DNA of 64,000 nt from the NCBI GenBank assembly GCA_934796165.1, contig CAKVOU010000003.1:62001-126000 (forward strand). The letters run 5' to 3'. A program made the position numbers and the translations under genes. The first letter of the stretch is position 1; the number at the start of each line of letters is the position of its first letter. The notes under the pieces are model-generated. The model had not been told where the DNA came from and made no database searches. It worked only from the letters and a program-made list of their open reading frames with translations. Source of the stretch: an uncultured Eubacteriales bacterium. GTDB taxonomy: Bacteria; Bacillota; Clostridia; Oscillospirales; CAG-272. Of the stretch, positions 17,573 to 26,051 are shown piece after piece.

Positions 17573-17747
17573 CGGTTATTTTCTGCGCGGAAATGCAGGT
17601 TTGGCATACGGCTATGCACCCGGCGCATAAAGGGGCGGTGCCCCGTTTGTTCCATCGGCAACCGGTATTTCCCCGATAAATATTCCTCATTGATGTCAGG
17701 AAACATCTCTGCGGGCAAACCGGGAACCCGGACAACTTGTTTTCTCT

Positions 17748-17788
17748 ACACACAGCCCCCGACGGCTTTGCCGTCGGGGGCTGTGTGT
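17748..17788. terminator. Long hairpin downstream of the NfnB-like gene
   Basis: A perfect 19-bp stem (17748-17766 with 17770-17788) with a 3-base loop lies 20 bases after the gene's stop. No U tract follows on the minus strand, so it may protect or process the mRNA 3' end rather than act as a classical terminator. Confidence 0.6.
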
Positions 17789-17808
17789 TATTTATGTTTC
17801 GCCAAAAC

Positions 17809-19227
17809 TCAGTTCTTCTTCGAGAGGAACTCGTCGATTGCCTTTGCGGCAACCTTGCCGGCGCCCATTGCGGAAATGACCGTAGCGGCACCGGTCACGG
17901 CGTCACCGCCTGCGTAAACGGCATCGCGGGAGGTCTTGCCGGTATCCTCTTCAACGATGATACCGCCGTGCGCGTTGACATCCAGTCCCTTGGTGGTGGA
18001 CTTGATGAGCGGGTTCGGCGAGGTACCGATCGAGATGACGACCGTATCCACATCAAGGACAAATTCACTGCCTTCGATCGGAACAGGACGGCGTCTGCCC
18101 TTCGCGTCGGGCTCGCCCAGCTCCATGCGGATGCACTTCATGCCGGTCACGAAACCGTTCTTCGGGTCACGCTTGTCGTCGGGATTGTTGTAGCCGAGGA
18201 TCTCAACGGGATTGTTGAGCAGCTTGAACTCAATTCCCTCTTCCTTTGCGTGCTCGACTTCCTCACGACGTGCGGGAAGCTCTGCCTCGGAACGGCGGTA
18301 GACAATGTACACCTTCTCGGCACCCAGACGGAGCGCGGTACGCGCGGCGTCCATTGCGACGTTACCGCCGCCGACGACAGCGACCTTGCCGCCCTTCATG
18401 ATCGGGGTGACGGGATCGTCGCGGTATGCCTTCATGAGGTTGGAACGGGTCAGGAACTCGTTCGCGGAGTAAACGCCCTTGTATGCTTCGCCGGGGATTC
18501 CCATGAAGTTGGGAAGTCCTGCGCCGGAACCGATGAACACCGCCTCATAACCGTCTTCAAACAGTTCGTCGATGGTCAGGGTCTTGCCGATGACCATGTT
18601 GGTCTCGACGTCCACGCCCATCGCGGAAAGGTTATCGACTTCCTTCTGAACGATTGCCTTGGGAAGACGGAATTCGGGGATACCGTACACCAGCACGCCG
18701 CCTGCGGTGTGCAGTGCTTCAAACACGGTGACCTTGTAGCCCTTTCTTGCGAGATCGCCTGCGCAGGTCAGACCGGAAGGACCGGAACCGACGATCGCCA
18801 CGCGGTGGCCGTTTGAGGGAGCGACGACCGGCTTCCCGGTCGAATGCTCGTTGTGCCAGTCGGCGACAAAGCGCTCCAGTCTGCCGATACCGACAGGCTC
18901 GCCCTTGATACCGCGGACGCACTTGCTCTCGCACTGGGTCTCCTGCGGGCAGACACGACCGCAGACAGCGGGAAGCGCGGAGTTTTTGGAGATTACCTGG
19001 TAAGCGCCCTCAAAATCGCCTTCCTTGATCTTTGCGATGAATTCGGGGATGTGAATGTTGACCGGGCAGCCGGTAACACAGGGCATATTCTTGCAGTTCA
19101 GGCATCTTGCAGCCTCGTCAAGCGCGGTGTCCTTCGCGTAGCCGAGTGCAACTTCCTTGAAGTTATGCGCTCTGACCTCAGGCTCCTGCGTCGGCATCGG
19201 ATTCTTTTTCAGACTCATGTTCGGCAT
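17809..19227 (-). CDS. NfnB/GltD-SudA-like FAD/NAD(P)-binding oxidoreductase subunit
   Basis: A 472-residue flavoprotein. An N-terminal region (about 35-120) with CLNCKNMPC, TGCPVNIHIP and CGRVCPQETQCESKC binds two 4Fe-4S clusters. Two Rossmann motifs follow (VGSGPSG near 150 for FAD, VGGGNVAMDAART near 290 for NADPH). Together with the upstream gene it forms the pair known as NfnAB (NADH-dependent reduced ferredoxin:NADP+ oxidoreductase, electron-bifurcating) or SudAB. The Nfn reading suits this hydrogenase and AdhE setting; a GltD-like role is less likely since no large glutamate synthase subunit is adjacent. The ATG at 19227 lies one base after the partner's stop and has AAGGAGG. Confidence 0.85.
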   Translation of the reverse strand: MPNMSLKKNPMPTQEPEVRAHNFKEVALGYAKDTALDEAARCLNCKNMPCVTGCPVNIHIPEFIAKIKEGDFEGAYQVISKNSALPAVCGRVCPQETQCESKCVRGIKGEPVGIGRLERFVADWHNEHSTGKPVVAPSNGHRVAIVGSGPSGLTCAGDLARKGYKVTVFEALHTAGGVLVYGIPEFRLPKAIVQKEVDNLSAMGVDVETNMVIGKTLTIDELFEDGYEAVFIGSGAGLPNFMGIPGEAYKGVYSANEFLTRSNLMKAYRDDPVTPIMKGGKVAVVGGGNVAMDAARTALRLGAEKVYIVYRRSEAELPARREEVEHAKEEGIEFKLLNNPVEILGYNNPDDKRDPKNGFVTGMKCIRMELGEPDAKGRRRPVPIEGSEFVLDVDTVVISIGTSPNPLIKSTTKGLDVNAHGGIIVEEDTGKTSRDAVYAGGDAVTGAATVISAMGAGKVAAKAIDEFLSKKN

Positions 19228-19228
19228 A

Positions 19229-20083
19229 TCAGTTTGCCTCCTTTTTGAAGAGGTTGCACGCTTCATCGTATGCGTGCTTCTCAAAATCACGGTACATGGC
19301 ACCGCGGGACATTGCTTCGTCGAAATCGACTTCATAGCCGTTGAAATCGGGGCCGTCCACGCAGGCAAACTTGGTGACCTTCTTGTCGCCTTCGGTCAGG
19401 GTCAGACGGCAGCCGCCGCACATACCCGTTCCGTCGATCATGATCGGGTTCATGGAAACCGTGCAGGGAATGCCGGTCGGCTTGGTTGCGGCAACGACAA
19501 ACTTCATCATGATCAGAGGACCGATGGTGATGACCTCGTCAAACTTCTCGCCCTCGGCGAACATTTCGTTCAGCGGGACGCAGACGTTGCCGTGTCTGCC
19601 GTAAGAGCCGTCATCCGTCATCACAAAGAGACGGTTGGAAGCCGCGCGGAATTCGTCCTCCAGAATGAGGAGATCCTTGGAACGGAAGCCGATGACGGAA
19701 GTCACCTGTGCCCCCATCTCATGCAGCTTCTGCGCGATGGGAAGTGCAATCGCACAGCCGACGCCGCCGCCGACAATGCAGACCTTCTTTTTGCCTTCCA
19801 GCTCGGTGGGCTTGCCGAGAGGACCCACGAAATCGTGGAGGCTGTCGCCCGCATTCAACTGGTTGAGCTTGTAGGTGGTTGCGCCGACGATTTGGAAAAT
19901 GATCGTCACGGTGCCGGCGTCGCGGTCATAGCCCGCAACAGTCAGCGGGATACGCTCGCCTTCCGCGTCGGTACGCAGAATGATGAATTGACCCGGCTCT
20001 GCCTTCTTGGCAACTGCCGGTGCCTCGATGACCATCTTTGTCACCGTGGGGTTCAGCGGTGTCTTCTCAATAATTCTGTACAT
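19229..20083 (-). CDS. NfnA/SudB-like ferredoxin-NAD(P) reductase subunit
   Basis: This 284-residue protein has an N-terminal ferredoxin-reductase FAD domain (about 1-100), an NAD-binding domain (GGGVGCAIALP near 105) and a C-terminal 2Fe-2S site (GTGMCGGC and the later FACVDGPDF). In NfnAB this small subunit binds NAD(H) and works with the large subunit to pass electrons among NADH, ferredoxin and NADPH. It is the first gene of a two-gene leftward unit. The internal ATG at 20083 is chosen because AAAGGA lies upstream and family members begin at this point; the longer frame to 20197 has no support. Confidence 0.87.
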   Translation of the reverse strand: MYRIIEKTPLNPTVTKMVIEAPAVAKKAEPGQFIILRTDAEGERIPLTVAGYDRDAGTVTIIFQIVGATTYKLNQLNAGDSLHDFVGPLGKPTELEGKKKVCIVGGGVGCAIALPIAQKLHEMGAQVTSVIGFRSKDLLILEDEFRAASNRLFVMTDDGSYGRHGNVCVPLNEMFAEGEKFDEVITIGPLIMMKFVVAATKPTGIPCTVSMNPIMIDGTGMCGGCRLTLTEGDKKVTKFACVDGPDFNGYEVDFDEAMSRGAMYRDFEKHAYDEACNLFKKEAN

Positions 20084-20321
20084 TTTTGATCCTTTCCCGG
20101 AAGGAATCCGCCACACCGCGGCGAACAGTCCCGGTTTTTCATAATATACAAACAGGCAAGCCGGATGGATTTGCCGGGAACATTCCCGAAAAAGCACCCG
20201 ATTTTCCTGTCCATTGACAATGTCCTTTATCCCACGACAGGGGAAGACCGTTTTTTACAGTCTCCCCCGTCGGTTCTATTACCGGGAATTTTCCCGGTTC
20301 AGGCACTGAATGCGGCTTTTA

Positions 20322-21539
20322 TCAGAAGTCGACCTCGGTGTCGTAGTAGCAGCACTTGAGCAGCTTCTCCATCTCTTCCTGGCTGGGCTGACGCGGGTTG
20401 GACCCCGTGCAGGCATCGGCAATCGCGTTCTTTGCGATCTCGGGAAGTCTTTCAAGGAACACCTTCTCCGGCACAAAGCCCTCAGCGCACGGATAGCTGT
20501 CTGCGCCGTAGTTCTTGATGCAGTGAGGAATGTTCAACTCGTCGTTCATCTTACGCAGATAAGCGATGAGGAGTTTCACCTTCTCGTCGTCGTTCGCACC
20601 GCCGAGACCCATATAGTCGGCAATCACACCGTAACGCTTCTTCGCGGTGGGGTCCTTTGCGTTGAACGCGATGACCTTCGGCAGGTACATAGCGTTTGCA
20701 GCGCCGTGGATGATGTGAGCACCGTAGTCAGCGAAAGCAGCGCCGGTCTTATGAGCCATGGAGTGAACGATGCCGAGCAGAGCGTTGGAGAACGCCATAC
20801 CTGCAAGGCACTGTGCATTGTGCATTGCATCTCTCTTTGCCATATCGCCGTTGTAGGAATCCACCAGATCGTTCTGAATCATCTTGATGGCAAAGATGGC
20901 AAGCGGGTCGGTGTAGTCGCAGTTCGCGGTGGAAACATACGCTTCGATCGCGTGCGTCATAGCGTCCATACCGGTATGAGCGACCAGCTTCTTGGGCATG
21001 GTCTCGGCAAGATCGGGATCAACGATTGCAACGTCGGGCGTGATCTCGAAGTCGGCAATCGGGTACTTGATTCCCTTGTGGTAATCGGTGATGATGGAGA
21101 ATGCGGTCACCTCGGTTGCGGTACCGGAGGTGGAAGAAATTGCGCAGAAGTGTGCCTTCTTGCGGAGCTTGGGAAGACCGAACACCTTGCACATATCCTC
21201 AAAGGTGGTTTCCGGATGCTCGTACTTGATCCACATTGCCTTTGCAGCGTCGATCGGAGAACCGCCGCCCATGGCGATGATCCAGTCAGGCTGGAACTTG
21301 AGCATTGCGTCCGCGCCGCGCATAACGGTTTCTACGGACGGATCGGGCTCAATCCCCTCGAACAGCTCGACTTCCATGCCGGCTTCCTTCAGATACGCAA
21401 CCGCACGGTCCAGGAAACCGAACTTCTTCATGCTTCCGCCGCCCACGCAGATCATTGCGCGCTTGCCTTCAAAGGTTTTGAGCGCTTCCAGAGCGCCCTT
21501 TCCGTGGTACAGGTCTCTCGGTAATGTAAATCTTGCCAT
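20322..21539 (-). CDS. Iron-containing alcohol dehydrogenase
   Basis: This 405-residue group III alcohol dehydrogenase reduces aldehydes to alcohols with NAD(P)H and Fe2+. Cofactor motif GGGSPIDAAKAM lies near 90, and the metal ligands fall in THAIEAYVS, GIVHSMAHKTG and the downstream HGAAN segment. It resembles the C-terminal half of AdhE, so the two probably share ethanol or butanol formation. The second ATG (21539) is chosen because GGAGG lies 8 bases upstream, against 2 bases for 21545. The gene has a clear promoter with operator copy C above it and precedes the NfnAB-like pair in the same direction. Confidence 0.92.
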   Translation of the reverse strand: MARFTLPRDLYHGKGALEALKTFEGKRAMICVGGGSMKKFGFLDRAVAYLKEAGMEVELFEGIEPDPSVETVMRGADAMLKFQPDWIIAMGGGSPIDAAKAMWIKYEHPETTFEDMCKVFGLPKLRKKAHFCAISSTSGTATEVTAFSIITDYHKGIKYPIADFEITPDVAIVDPDLAETMPKKLVAHTGMDAMTHAIEAYVSTANCDYTDPLAIFAIKMIQNDLVDSYNGDMAKRDAMHNAQCLAGMAFSNALLGIVHSMAHKTGAAFADYGAHIIHGAANAMYLPKVIAFNAKDPTAKKRYGVIADYMGLGGANDDEKVKLLIAYLRKMNDELNIPHCIKNYGADSYPCAEGFVPEKVFLERLPEIAKNAIADACTGSNPRQPSQEEMEKLLKCCYYDTEVDF

Positions 21540-21578
21540 ATTCATTTCCTCCCGGCAATTAATTTTCTTTTCGTTATA

Positions 21579-21607
21579 ATTTTATCACAGTCGGAAGGCG
21601 TTGTAAA
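21579..21607 (-). promoter_or_regulatory. Promoter of the iron alcohol dehydrogenase gene
   Basis: On the minus strand TTTACA (21607-21602) and TAAAAT (21584-21579) with a 17-base spacer, each five of six. Confidence 0.65.
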
Positions 21608-21618
21608 ATGCAAATCGC

Positions 21619-21646
21619 GCATATCGATATATAAGTACCGATATAT
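21619..21646 (-). promoter_or_regulatory. Copy C of the two-repeat operator, upstream of the alcohol dehydrogenase
   Basis: On the minus strand, two 14-base direct repeats: ATATATCGGTACTT (21646-21633) and ATATATCGATATGC (21632-21619). The element ends 11 bases before the -35 box. It aligns without gaps to copy B upstream of adhE, 15 kb away. Confidence 0.7.
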
Positions 21647-21778
21647 TTGTTCACAATTTCGGGTTTTGCGGGCATAACAAAAGAAAAGGCAAAATTCCTT
21701 CTGATTTTTATTGTAAACCCTTCTCATGACCAAACATAGAAAATCAAGTGACGGTGATGTGAATTTTTTTGCGTCGGC

Positions 21779-21807
21779 TTGAAAAGCCCCCGTGAAATGT
21801 GTATAAT
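21779..21807 (+). promoter_or_regulatory. Promoter of the methyltransferase-like gene
   Basis: TTGAAA (21779-21784), a 17-base spacer and a perfect TATAAT (21802-21807). Confidence 0.7.
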
Positions 21808-21833
21808 CAAGGTAAAGAAACGGGGGGAACGGT

Positions 21834-22712
21834 ATGGGATATGCAGAGATCCGAAGCGAGAGCGAACGGGTGCTTGCCCTCCTCTCCCGTTACCTCAATC
21901 TCACGCCGGACGCCATCCGCGCAGAGCAGATGTACAGCATTCTCGGGGAAGAAAACCCGAAGACCGAGGAACGCGTTTTTGCGATCCTGCTTGCCTCCTT
22001 CTGCGGGCTTGACATTTACAAAAACCGGGAGGACAAGGAGTTATTCCGGCGCTATTTTCTGCCTGCCGTGAGGCGCCTTGACCCGGAGGAATACGAAAAC
22101 GACCTTTATTACCGGCTGATCCGGATCCCGGAGGTCTCCCGGGACGGGTGGGAATTGAGCACGAAACGCTACCGTCCTTATGAAGCCTTTGTGCGGGACG
22201 ACCCCGCGCGGGACTTTGCGGGACGTGTGATCCCGTCGATCGGATACTTTCCCCGCGAATACCGTTACCCTGCCGTACTGGAAGGCGGGCGGGAATGGAT
22301 GCTCATCACGCCGAACGAGATCAACACCATGAAAGCACCGATTGCCGCGTCGCACGGGCGGGTCCTGACCTTCGGGCTCGGACTCGGATACTTTGCGCTG
22401 CACGCGTCGGAGAAACCGGAGGTTGCCGAAGTCACGGTCGTCGAGCGCGACGAGCGGGTCATCGGGCTGTTCCGGGAGCACATTCTCCCGCAGTTCCCGC
22501 ACAGGGACAAGCTGCGGCTGATCCGGGCGGACGCGTTCGCCTATGCCGGGGAACACCTCGGGGACGGCTTTGACACGGTATTTACCGACCTCTGGCACGA
22601 TCCGTCGGACGGCATTGCCCTCTACCGCCGCATGAAACGGCTGGCGGCAGAGCATCCCGGTCCGGACTATCATTACTGGATCGAAAAAACACTGAAGATC
22701 TACGGCGCGTAA
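21834..22712 (+). CDS. Class I SAM-methyltransferase-like protein, function unknown
   Basis: A 292-residue cytosolic protein. The C-terminal half (about 165-285) has a Rossmann-type motif FGLGLGYFAL, followed by VVERDE and FTDLWHDPSDG, in the order seen in spermidine-synthase-like methyltransferases. The N-terminal 160 residues are helical and unrecognised. It has its own promoter and a GGGGGG ribosome binding site. It is followed by two small genes in the same direction. No substrate can be proposed; it could bind SAM without catalysing methylation. Confidence 0.68.
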   Translation: MGYAEIRSESERVLALLSRYLNLTPDAIRAEQMYSILGEENPKTEERVFAILLASFCGLDIYKNREDKELFRRYFLPAVRRLDPEEYENDLYYRLIRIPEVSRDGWELSTKRYRPYEAFVRDDPARDFAGRVIPSIGYFPREYRYPAVLEGGREWMLITPNEINTMKAPIAASHGRVLTFGLGLGYFALHASEKPEVAEVTVVERDERVIGLFREHILPQFPHRDKLRLIRADAFAYAGEHLGDGFDTVFTDLWHDPSDGIALYRRMKRLAAEHPGPDYHYWIEKTLKIYGA

Positions 22713-22797
22713 TCACCGCGCGGCAGAGCGGAACAACAAATTCAATGTGTCCGGACACCGGGGAACCCCGGCACATAAGGCACAGAAAGGATCGACT

Positions 22798-23088
22798 ATG
22801 GAACCTATGGAAAGAGAACAACTGTTTCACCCCGGCGACACCGTGCGCCACTTCAAGAGAGACGCGTTTTCCGAAGCGGAGCTCGAGAAAGAACCGACCA
22901 AATATCTCTATGAGATCATCGGCGTCGCGGAGCATACCGAATCCGGCGAGCGTCTGATGGTGTACCGCGCGCTTTACGGAGACAAGAAGCTGTTCGCGCG
23001 TCCGCTTGCGGCGTTCCTCTCCCCCGTGGACAAGCGCAGATACCCGACGTCGAAGCAGGACTACCGGTTCGAAGTCATGAAAAAGTAA
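22798..23088 (+). CDS. DUF1653-like small protein
   Basis: A 96-residue protein with the compact beta-rich layout of DUF1653 proteins: HPGDTVRHFKR near the start, then ALYGDKKLFARPLAAFLSPVD (positions about 58-78, quoted only as a landmark) and a final KQDYRFE. Such proteins are widespread and uncharacterised. The ATG at 22798 has AAAGG upstream; the longer frame from 22747 lacks a site. It lies 11 bases before the next gene, so the two are likely co-transcribed. Confidence 0.75.
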   Translation: MEPMEREQLFHPGDTVRHFKRDAFSEAELEKEPTKYLYEIIGVAEHTESGERLMVYRALYGDKKLFARPLAAFLSPVDKRRYPTSKQDYRFEVMKK

Positions 23089-23099
23089 CGGAGGCGCAC

Positions 23100-23726
23100 A
23101 TGGCTTCACCGTTGACTGACAAGGAAGAAAAAAACGAAATGCGTCCGTCCGACGCCGCAAAGGAGCTGTCAGGGATCCGCACGCGCCTCGAAGAGGAGTT
23201 CGGCATGGAAGCTCCCGAGCGCGACCAAGACGGCAGAGCGATCCTACATATGACCGTGAGAGACGACAGCGATTTTCTGTCGCCGTACTGCGGAATGCGC
23301 CCTATCATTTCCTCGGAGGTCGCGGACTTTCTCGACAACGCGGCATCGGCGCTCCCGCCCAAGGGTGACCTTGCGCTCCACATCCGGAGCAATGTCATCA
23401 CAGGGGAGGAGGCGCGCGTTTATGACGCGGCAATCCGCAATTATTACCGCAACCGGGGAAAACAGACCCGGCGCGACGTGATCCGCAACCGGACCGCCGC
23501 GATCATCATGCTGGCGTTGGGAGTTCTCATCTTCGCCCTGCTCTTCTTTCTGGAGCGCCGGGGACTCGGTGAGATGATGACCAATCTTCTGGAAATCGCC
23601 GCGTGGGTGTTCATCTGGGAGGCGGTCGATCTGTTCTTTCTCGAACGGCACCGGCTGATTGCCGCGCATCGGCTGTGTGAGCGGTTTGTCGGCGCAGACA
23701 TCCGCTTTTTCCCGGAGGGAAAATAA
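23100..23726 (+). CDS. Two-helix membrane protein, function unknown
   Basis: A 208-residue protein with a soluble, acidic N-terminal part (1-130) and two predicted membrane helices near 132-152 and 158-180, ending in a basic tail. I do not recognise the family. The start follows a GGAGG-like site immediately downstream of the DUF1653-like gene, and the unit ends at a strong terminator. Confidence 0.7.
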   Translation: MASPLTDKEEKNEMRPSDAAKELSGIRTRLEEEFGMEAPERDQDGRAILHMTVRDDSDFLSPYCGMRPIISSEVADFLDNAASALPPKGDLALHIRSNVITGEEARVYDAAIRNYYRNRGKQTRRDVIRNRTAAIIMLALGVLIFALLFFLERRGLGEMMTNLLEIAAWVFIWEAVDLFFLERHRLIAAHRLCERFVGADIRFFPEGK

Positions 23727-23857
23727 AGAGCTCGGGCAGCATCCGCCGGATCCGGCATTTGCAGTCTGCCGGGAATTGCCCCGGAGCGGCTTGCCCGCCA
23801 CAGCGGACATTGTGCCCTCCGCTCTTCGGAGTATCCCTCGGCAAAATACAGCATTCC

Positions 23858-23889
23858 CCCCGCGGGCTTCTGCCCGCGGGGCGTTTTTT
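23858..23889 (+). terminator. Intrinsic terminator between convergent genes
   Basis: A perfect 10-bp GC stem (23858-23867 with 23872-23881) and six T on the plus strand. The T tract overlaps the last codon of the convergent MATE gene. Confidence 0.88.
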
Positions 23890-25288
23890 ACGCTTTCTTT
23901 TTGTCAAACCCGTGAATCCAGTCGGATTTTTTGTAATAAATCAGATAGATCGCCGAGCTGATCGTCCAGGTCAGAGGATACGCGATGAAGAGAAGCAGGA
24001 TCTCGTGGCGGATGCTCATGGCAACCTCAATGTAAATGATGCGGAACACGCACCAGATCAACAGCATGATGAGCATGGGCACGAACGCCTTCCCCGCGCC
24101 GCGGCAGATTCCCGCGATACAGTGAGAAAAGGCAAGCAGGAAGAAGAACAGCGCCTCGGTGCGGCATTGCCTCACGCCGATTTCAATGATCGCGGCGGCG
24201 TTCGGGTCGCCCGCGTCCACGAAGATGCGCATGAGCGGCTCTGCCAGAAGAAACACCGCCACACCGATGATCTCCGCCATGATGACCGAAGTCACAATGC
24301 CGAAGCGGGCGCCGTATCTGGCGCGGTCATACTGCCCTGCGCCGAGGTTCTGCCCGATGAAGGTCGTCAGTGCCATGGCAAAACTGGTGATCGGCAGGAA
24401 CACAAAGCCCTCGATCTTGGAGTACGCCCCGCACCCCGCCATCGCCAGGTTCCCGAATGAGCTGATATTGCTCTGCACCATGACATTGGCAAGCCCGATG
24501 ACGGAATTCTGGATTCCGGTCGGCAGTCCGAAACGGGCGATCTCAAACAGCATTTCCCGGTCGATCCGCAAATCGCGGAAGCGGATCTGGTACACCGTTC
24601 CCTTTTTCAGCAGGTGAATGAGACAGAGCACCATGCTGACCGCCTGCGACACCACGGTCGCAATCGCGGGCGCGCGGACGAGTACGGTCTCATCCGTCAC
24701 CCCCGCCGCGCGGTACAGAAGAATCAATACGATGTCAAGAATCACGTTGAGGACGGAGGAAAGGAGCAGATAGTAAAGCGGGCGGCGGCTGTCGCCGACG
24801 GCGTTCATGATCCCCGTGAACAGGTTGTACATGACCACGGCGGACACACCGAAAAAGTAGTAGCGGAAATACTGCACCGCAATGGGGCGGACCGTCGCAT
24901 CCTTGACCATCCAGGAAAGGATCGCCGGCGTAAAGGCAACGCCGACCGCGGTAAGCAGGACACCGGAAATCAGTCCGAGGATGACGCCCGTATGGATTGC
25001 GCGGGAGAGCTTTTCGTAGTTTCCCGCGCCGAAATAGCGGGAGATCACCACGCCGACGCCCATGGAAGCCCCCGTAAAGAAGCTGACGAGCAGGAAAATG
25101 AGCGAGCCCGTCGCGCTGACCGCGCCCATTGCGTCGTTGGAAATCATATGTCCGACCGTCAGGGTATCGACGGTATTGTAAAGCTGTTGAAACAGTTGGC
25201 TGAGGAACACCGGGACCGCAAAGCGCAGGATCATGCCGCGCGGGTCGCCCGTGGTCATATTCAGCGTCTGCCCTCCGGAGAATTTCAC
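23888..25288 (-). CDS. MATE family efflux transporter
   Basis: A 466-residue MATE protein with twelve membrane segments and the early motif FQQLYNTVDT. The start is GTG at 25288 with AAAGGA 7 bases upstream; conserved sequence begins soon after, so a later start is unlikely. It is the third MATE gene of the window and is not close to an obvious regulator. Substrate unknown. Confidence 0.9.
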   Translation of the reverse strand: MKFSGGQTLNMTTGDPRGMILRFAVPVFLSQLFQQLYNTVDTLTVGHMISNDAMGAVSATGSLIFLLVSFFTGASMGVGVVISRYFGAGNYEKLSRAIHTGVILGLISGVLLTAVGVAFTPAILSWMVKDATVRPIAVQYFRYYFFGVSAVVMYNLFTGIMNAVGDSRRPLYYLLLSSVLNVILDIVLILLYRAAGVTDETVLVRAPAIATVVSQAVSMVLCLIHLLKKGTVYQIRFRDLRIDREMLFEIARFGLPTGIQNSVIGLANVMVQSNISSFGNLAMAGCGAYSKIEGFVFLPITSFAMALTTFIGQNLGAGQYDRARYGARFGIVTSVIMAEIIGVAVFLLAEPLMRIFVDAGDPNAAAIIEIGVRQCRTEALFFFLLAFSHCIAGICRGAGKAFVPMLIMLLIWCVFRIIYIEVAMSIRHEILLLFIAYPLTWTISSAIYLIYYKKSDWIHGFDKKKA

Positions 25289-25611
25289 GAGTTTTTCCTT
25301 TCTGAGTTCTTATCAGAATCATGCGGCATTTCCCGCGCCGCAGGCGGCATCTCAGTCAGAAAACACGTTGTCTTTTCCGCACGGTCTTTTTCGCGCGGTC
25401 TTTTTTTGCACGGGAACATCCCGGCAGAGCGGGCTGCCGTGAAATATCGGCGCACGTGGGGCAACCGATGCAATCGCCTGCCACGTTGCGTTGACGCGTC
25501 GTCCGATGCCGGTGCGGAGGAGTCTGGCTCATCTGTCCCGCAGATCCCGTTCACGCCGGCATTGAGGGGGAACCGCCACGGTTCCCCCTCAATGCCCGGA
25601 ACTTTTCTTTG
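25289..25611. other. Intergenic region with long hairpin
   Basis: No gene is supported. The main feature is an 18-bp stem (25558-25575 with 25579-25596) with a 3-base loop, 16 bases after the PNPOx-like gene's stop. It lacks a T tract on the minus strand. Confidence 0.55.
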
Positions 25612-26007
25612 TCAGAATCGGATCTCCACGGTCGGAGCGGTAAAGGAATGGATTCGCGCATCCGCGTCGGTCAGGGCAAAGAGCACCGTGTTGCCGTCGC
25701 CGGGGCGATATAGCTCGGCAAGCTCGGGGTACTGATTGAGCAGATGGCGTTCCGCCTCCACATCGGTGTTCTCCACCGCGGTCGCCGAAAGGCGCAGCCA
25801 CTCGCCGCCGAGGCTCGCACAGATTTCAATCTTCGGATTTTTCTTCATCTGGCGGTAGCAATTCTTCTTTCTGCCCGTCTGGATGTACAGTCTCCCGCCA
25901 AAGAGGTCCACCGTGCCGAACGGCCGGATATGCGGCTGGCCGTCCTCGTCGGTTGCCAGATAATAGGTTCCCGCCTGCTTCAGAAATTCATAAATACGTT
26001 CCATCAT
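25612..26007 (-). CDS. Pyridoxamine 5'-phosphate oxidase-like flavin-binding protein
   Basis: A 131-residue split-barrel protein of the PNPOx-like family. YYLATDEDGQPHIRPFG at the N terminus is the typical FMN-binding strand pair, and GRKKNCYRQMKKNPKIEI follows. Members bind FMN, F420 or haem, and many are uncharacterised reductases. GGAGG stands 7 bases before the ATG. It follows map in the same direction with a 44-base gap. Confidence 0.85.
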   Translation of the reverse strand: MMERIYEFLKQAGTYYLATDEDGQPHIRPFGTVDLFGGRLYIQTGRKKNCYRQMKKNPKIEICASLGGEWLRLSATAVENTDVEAERHLLNQYPELAELYRPGDGNTVLFALTDADARIHSFTAPTVEIRF

Positions 26008-26051
26008 GTCTGACCTCCTTCTTTCATGTGGGTGATCTTTCGGTTTTCTGC

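Noticed and set aside
21649..21657. TTGTGAAC-like half site, possible Rex box upstream of the alcohol dehydrogenase
   Set aside because: The second half of the inverted repeat is missing; the AT-rich direct repeats next to it are far better conserved at the other promoters.
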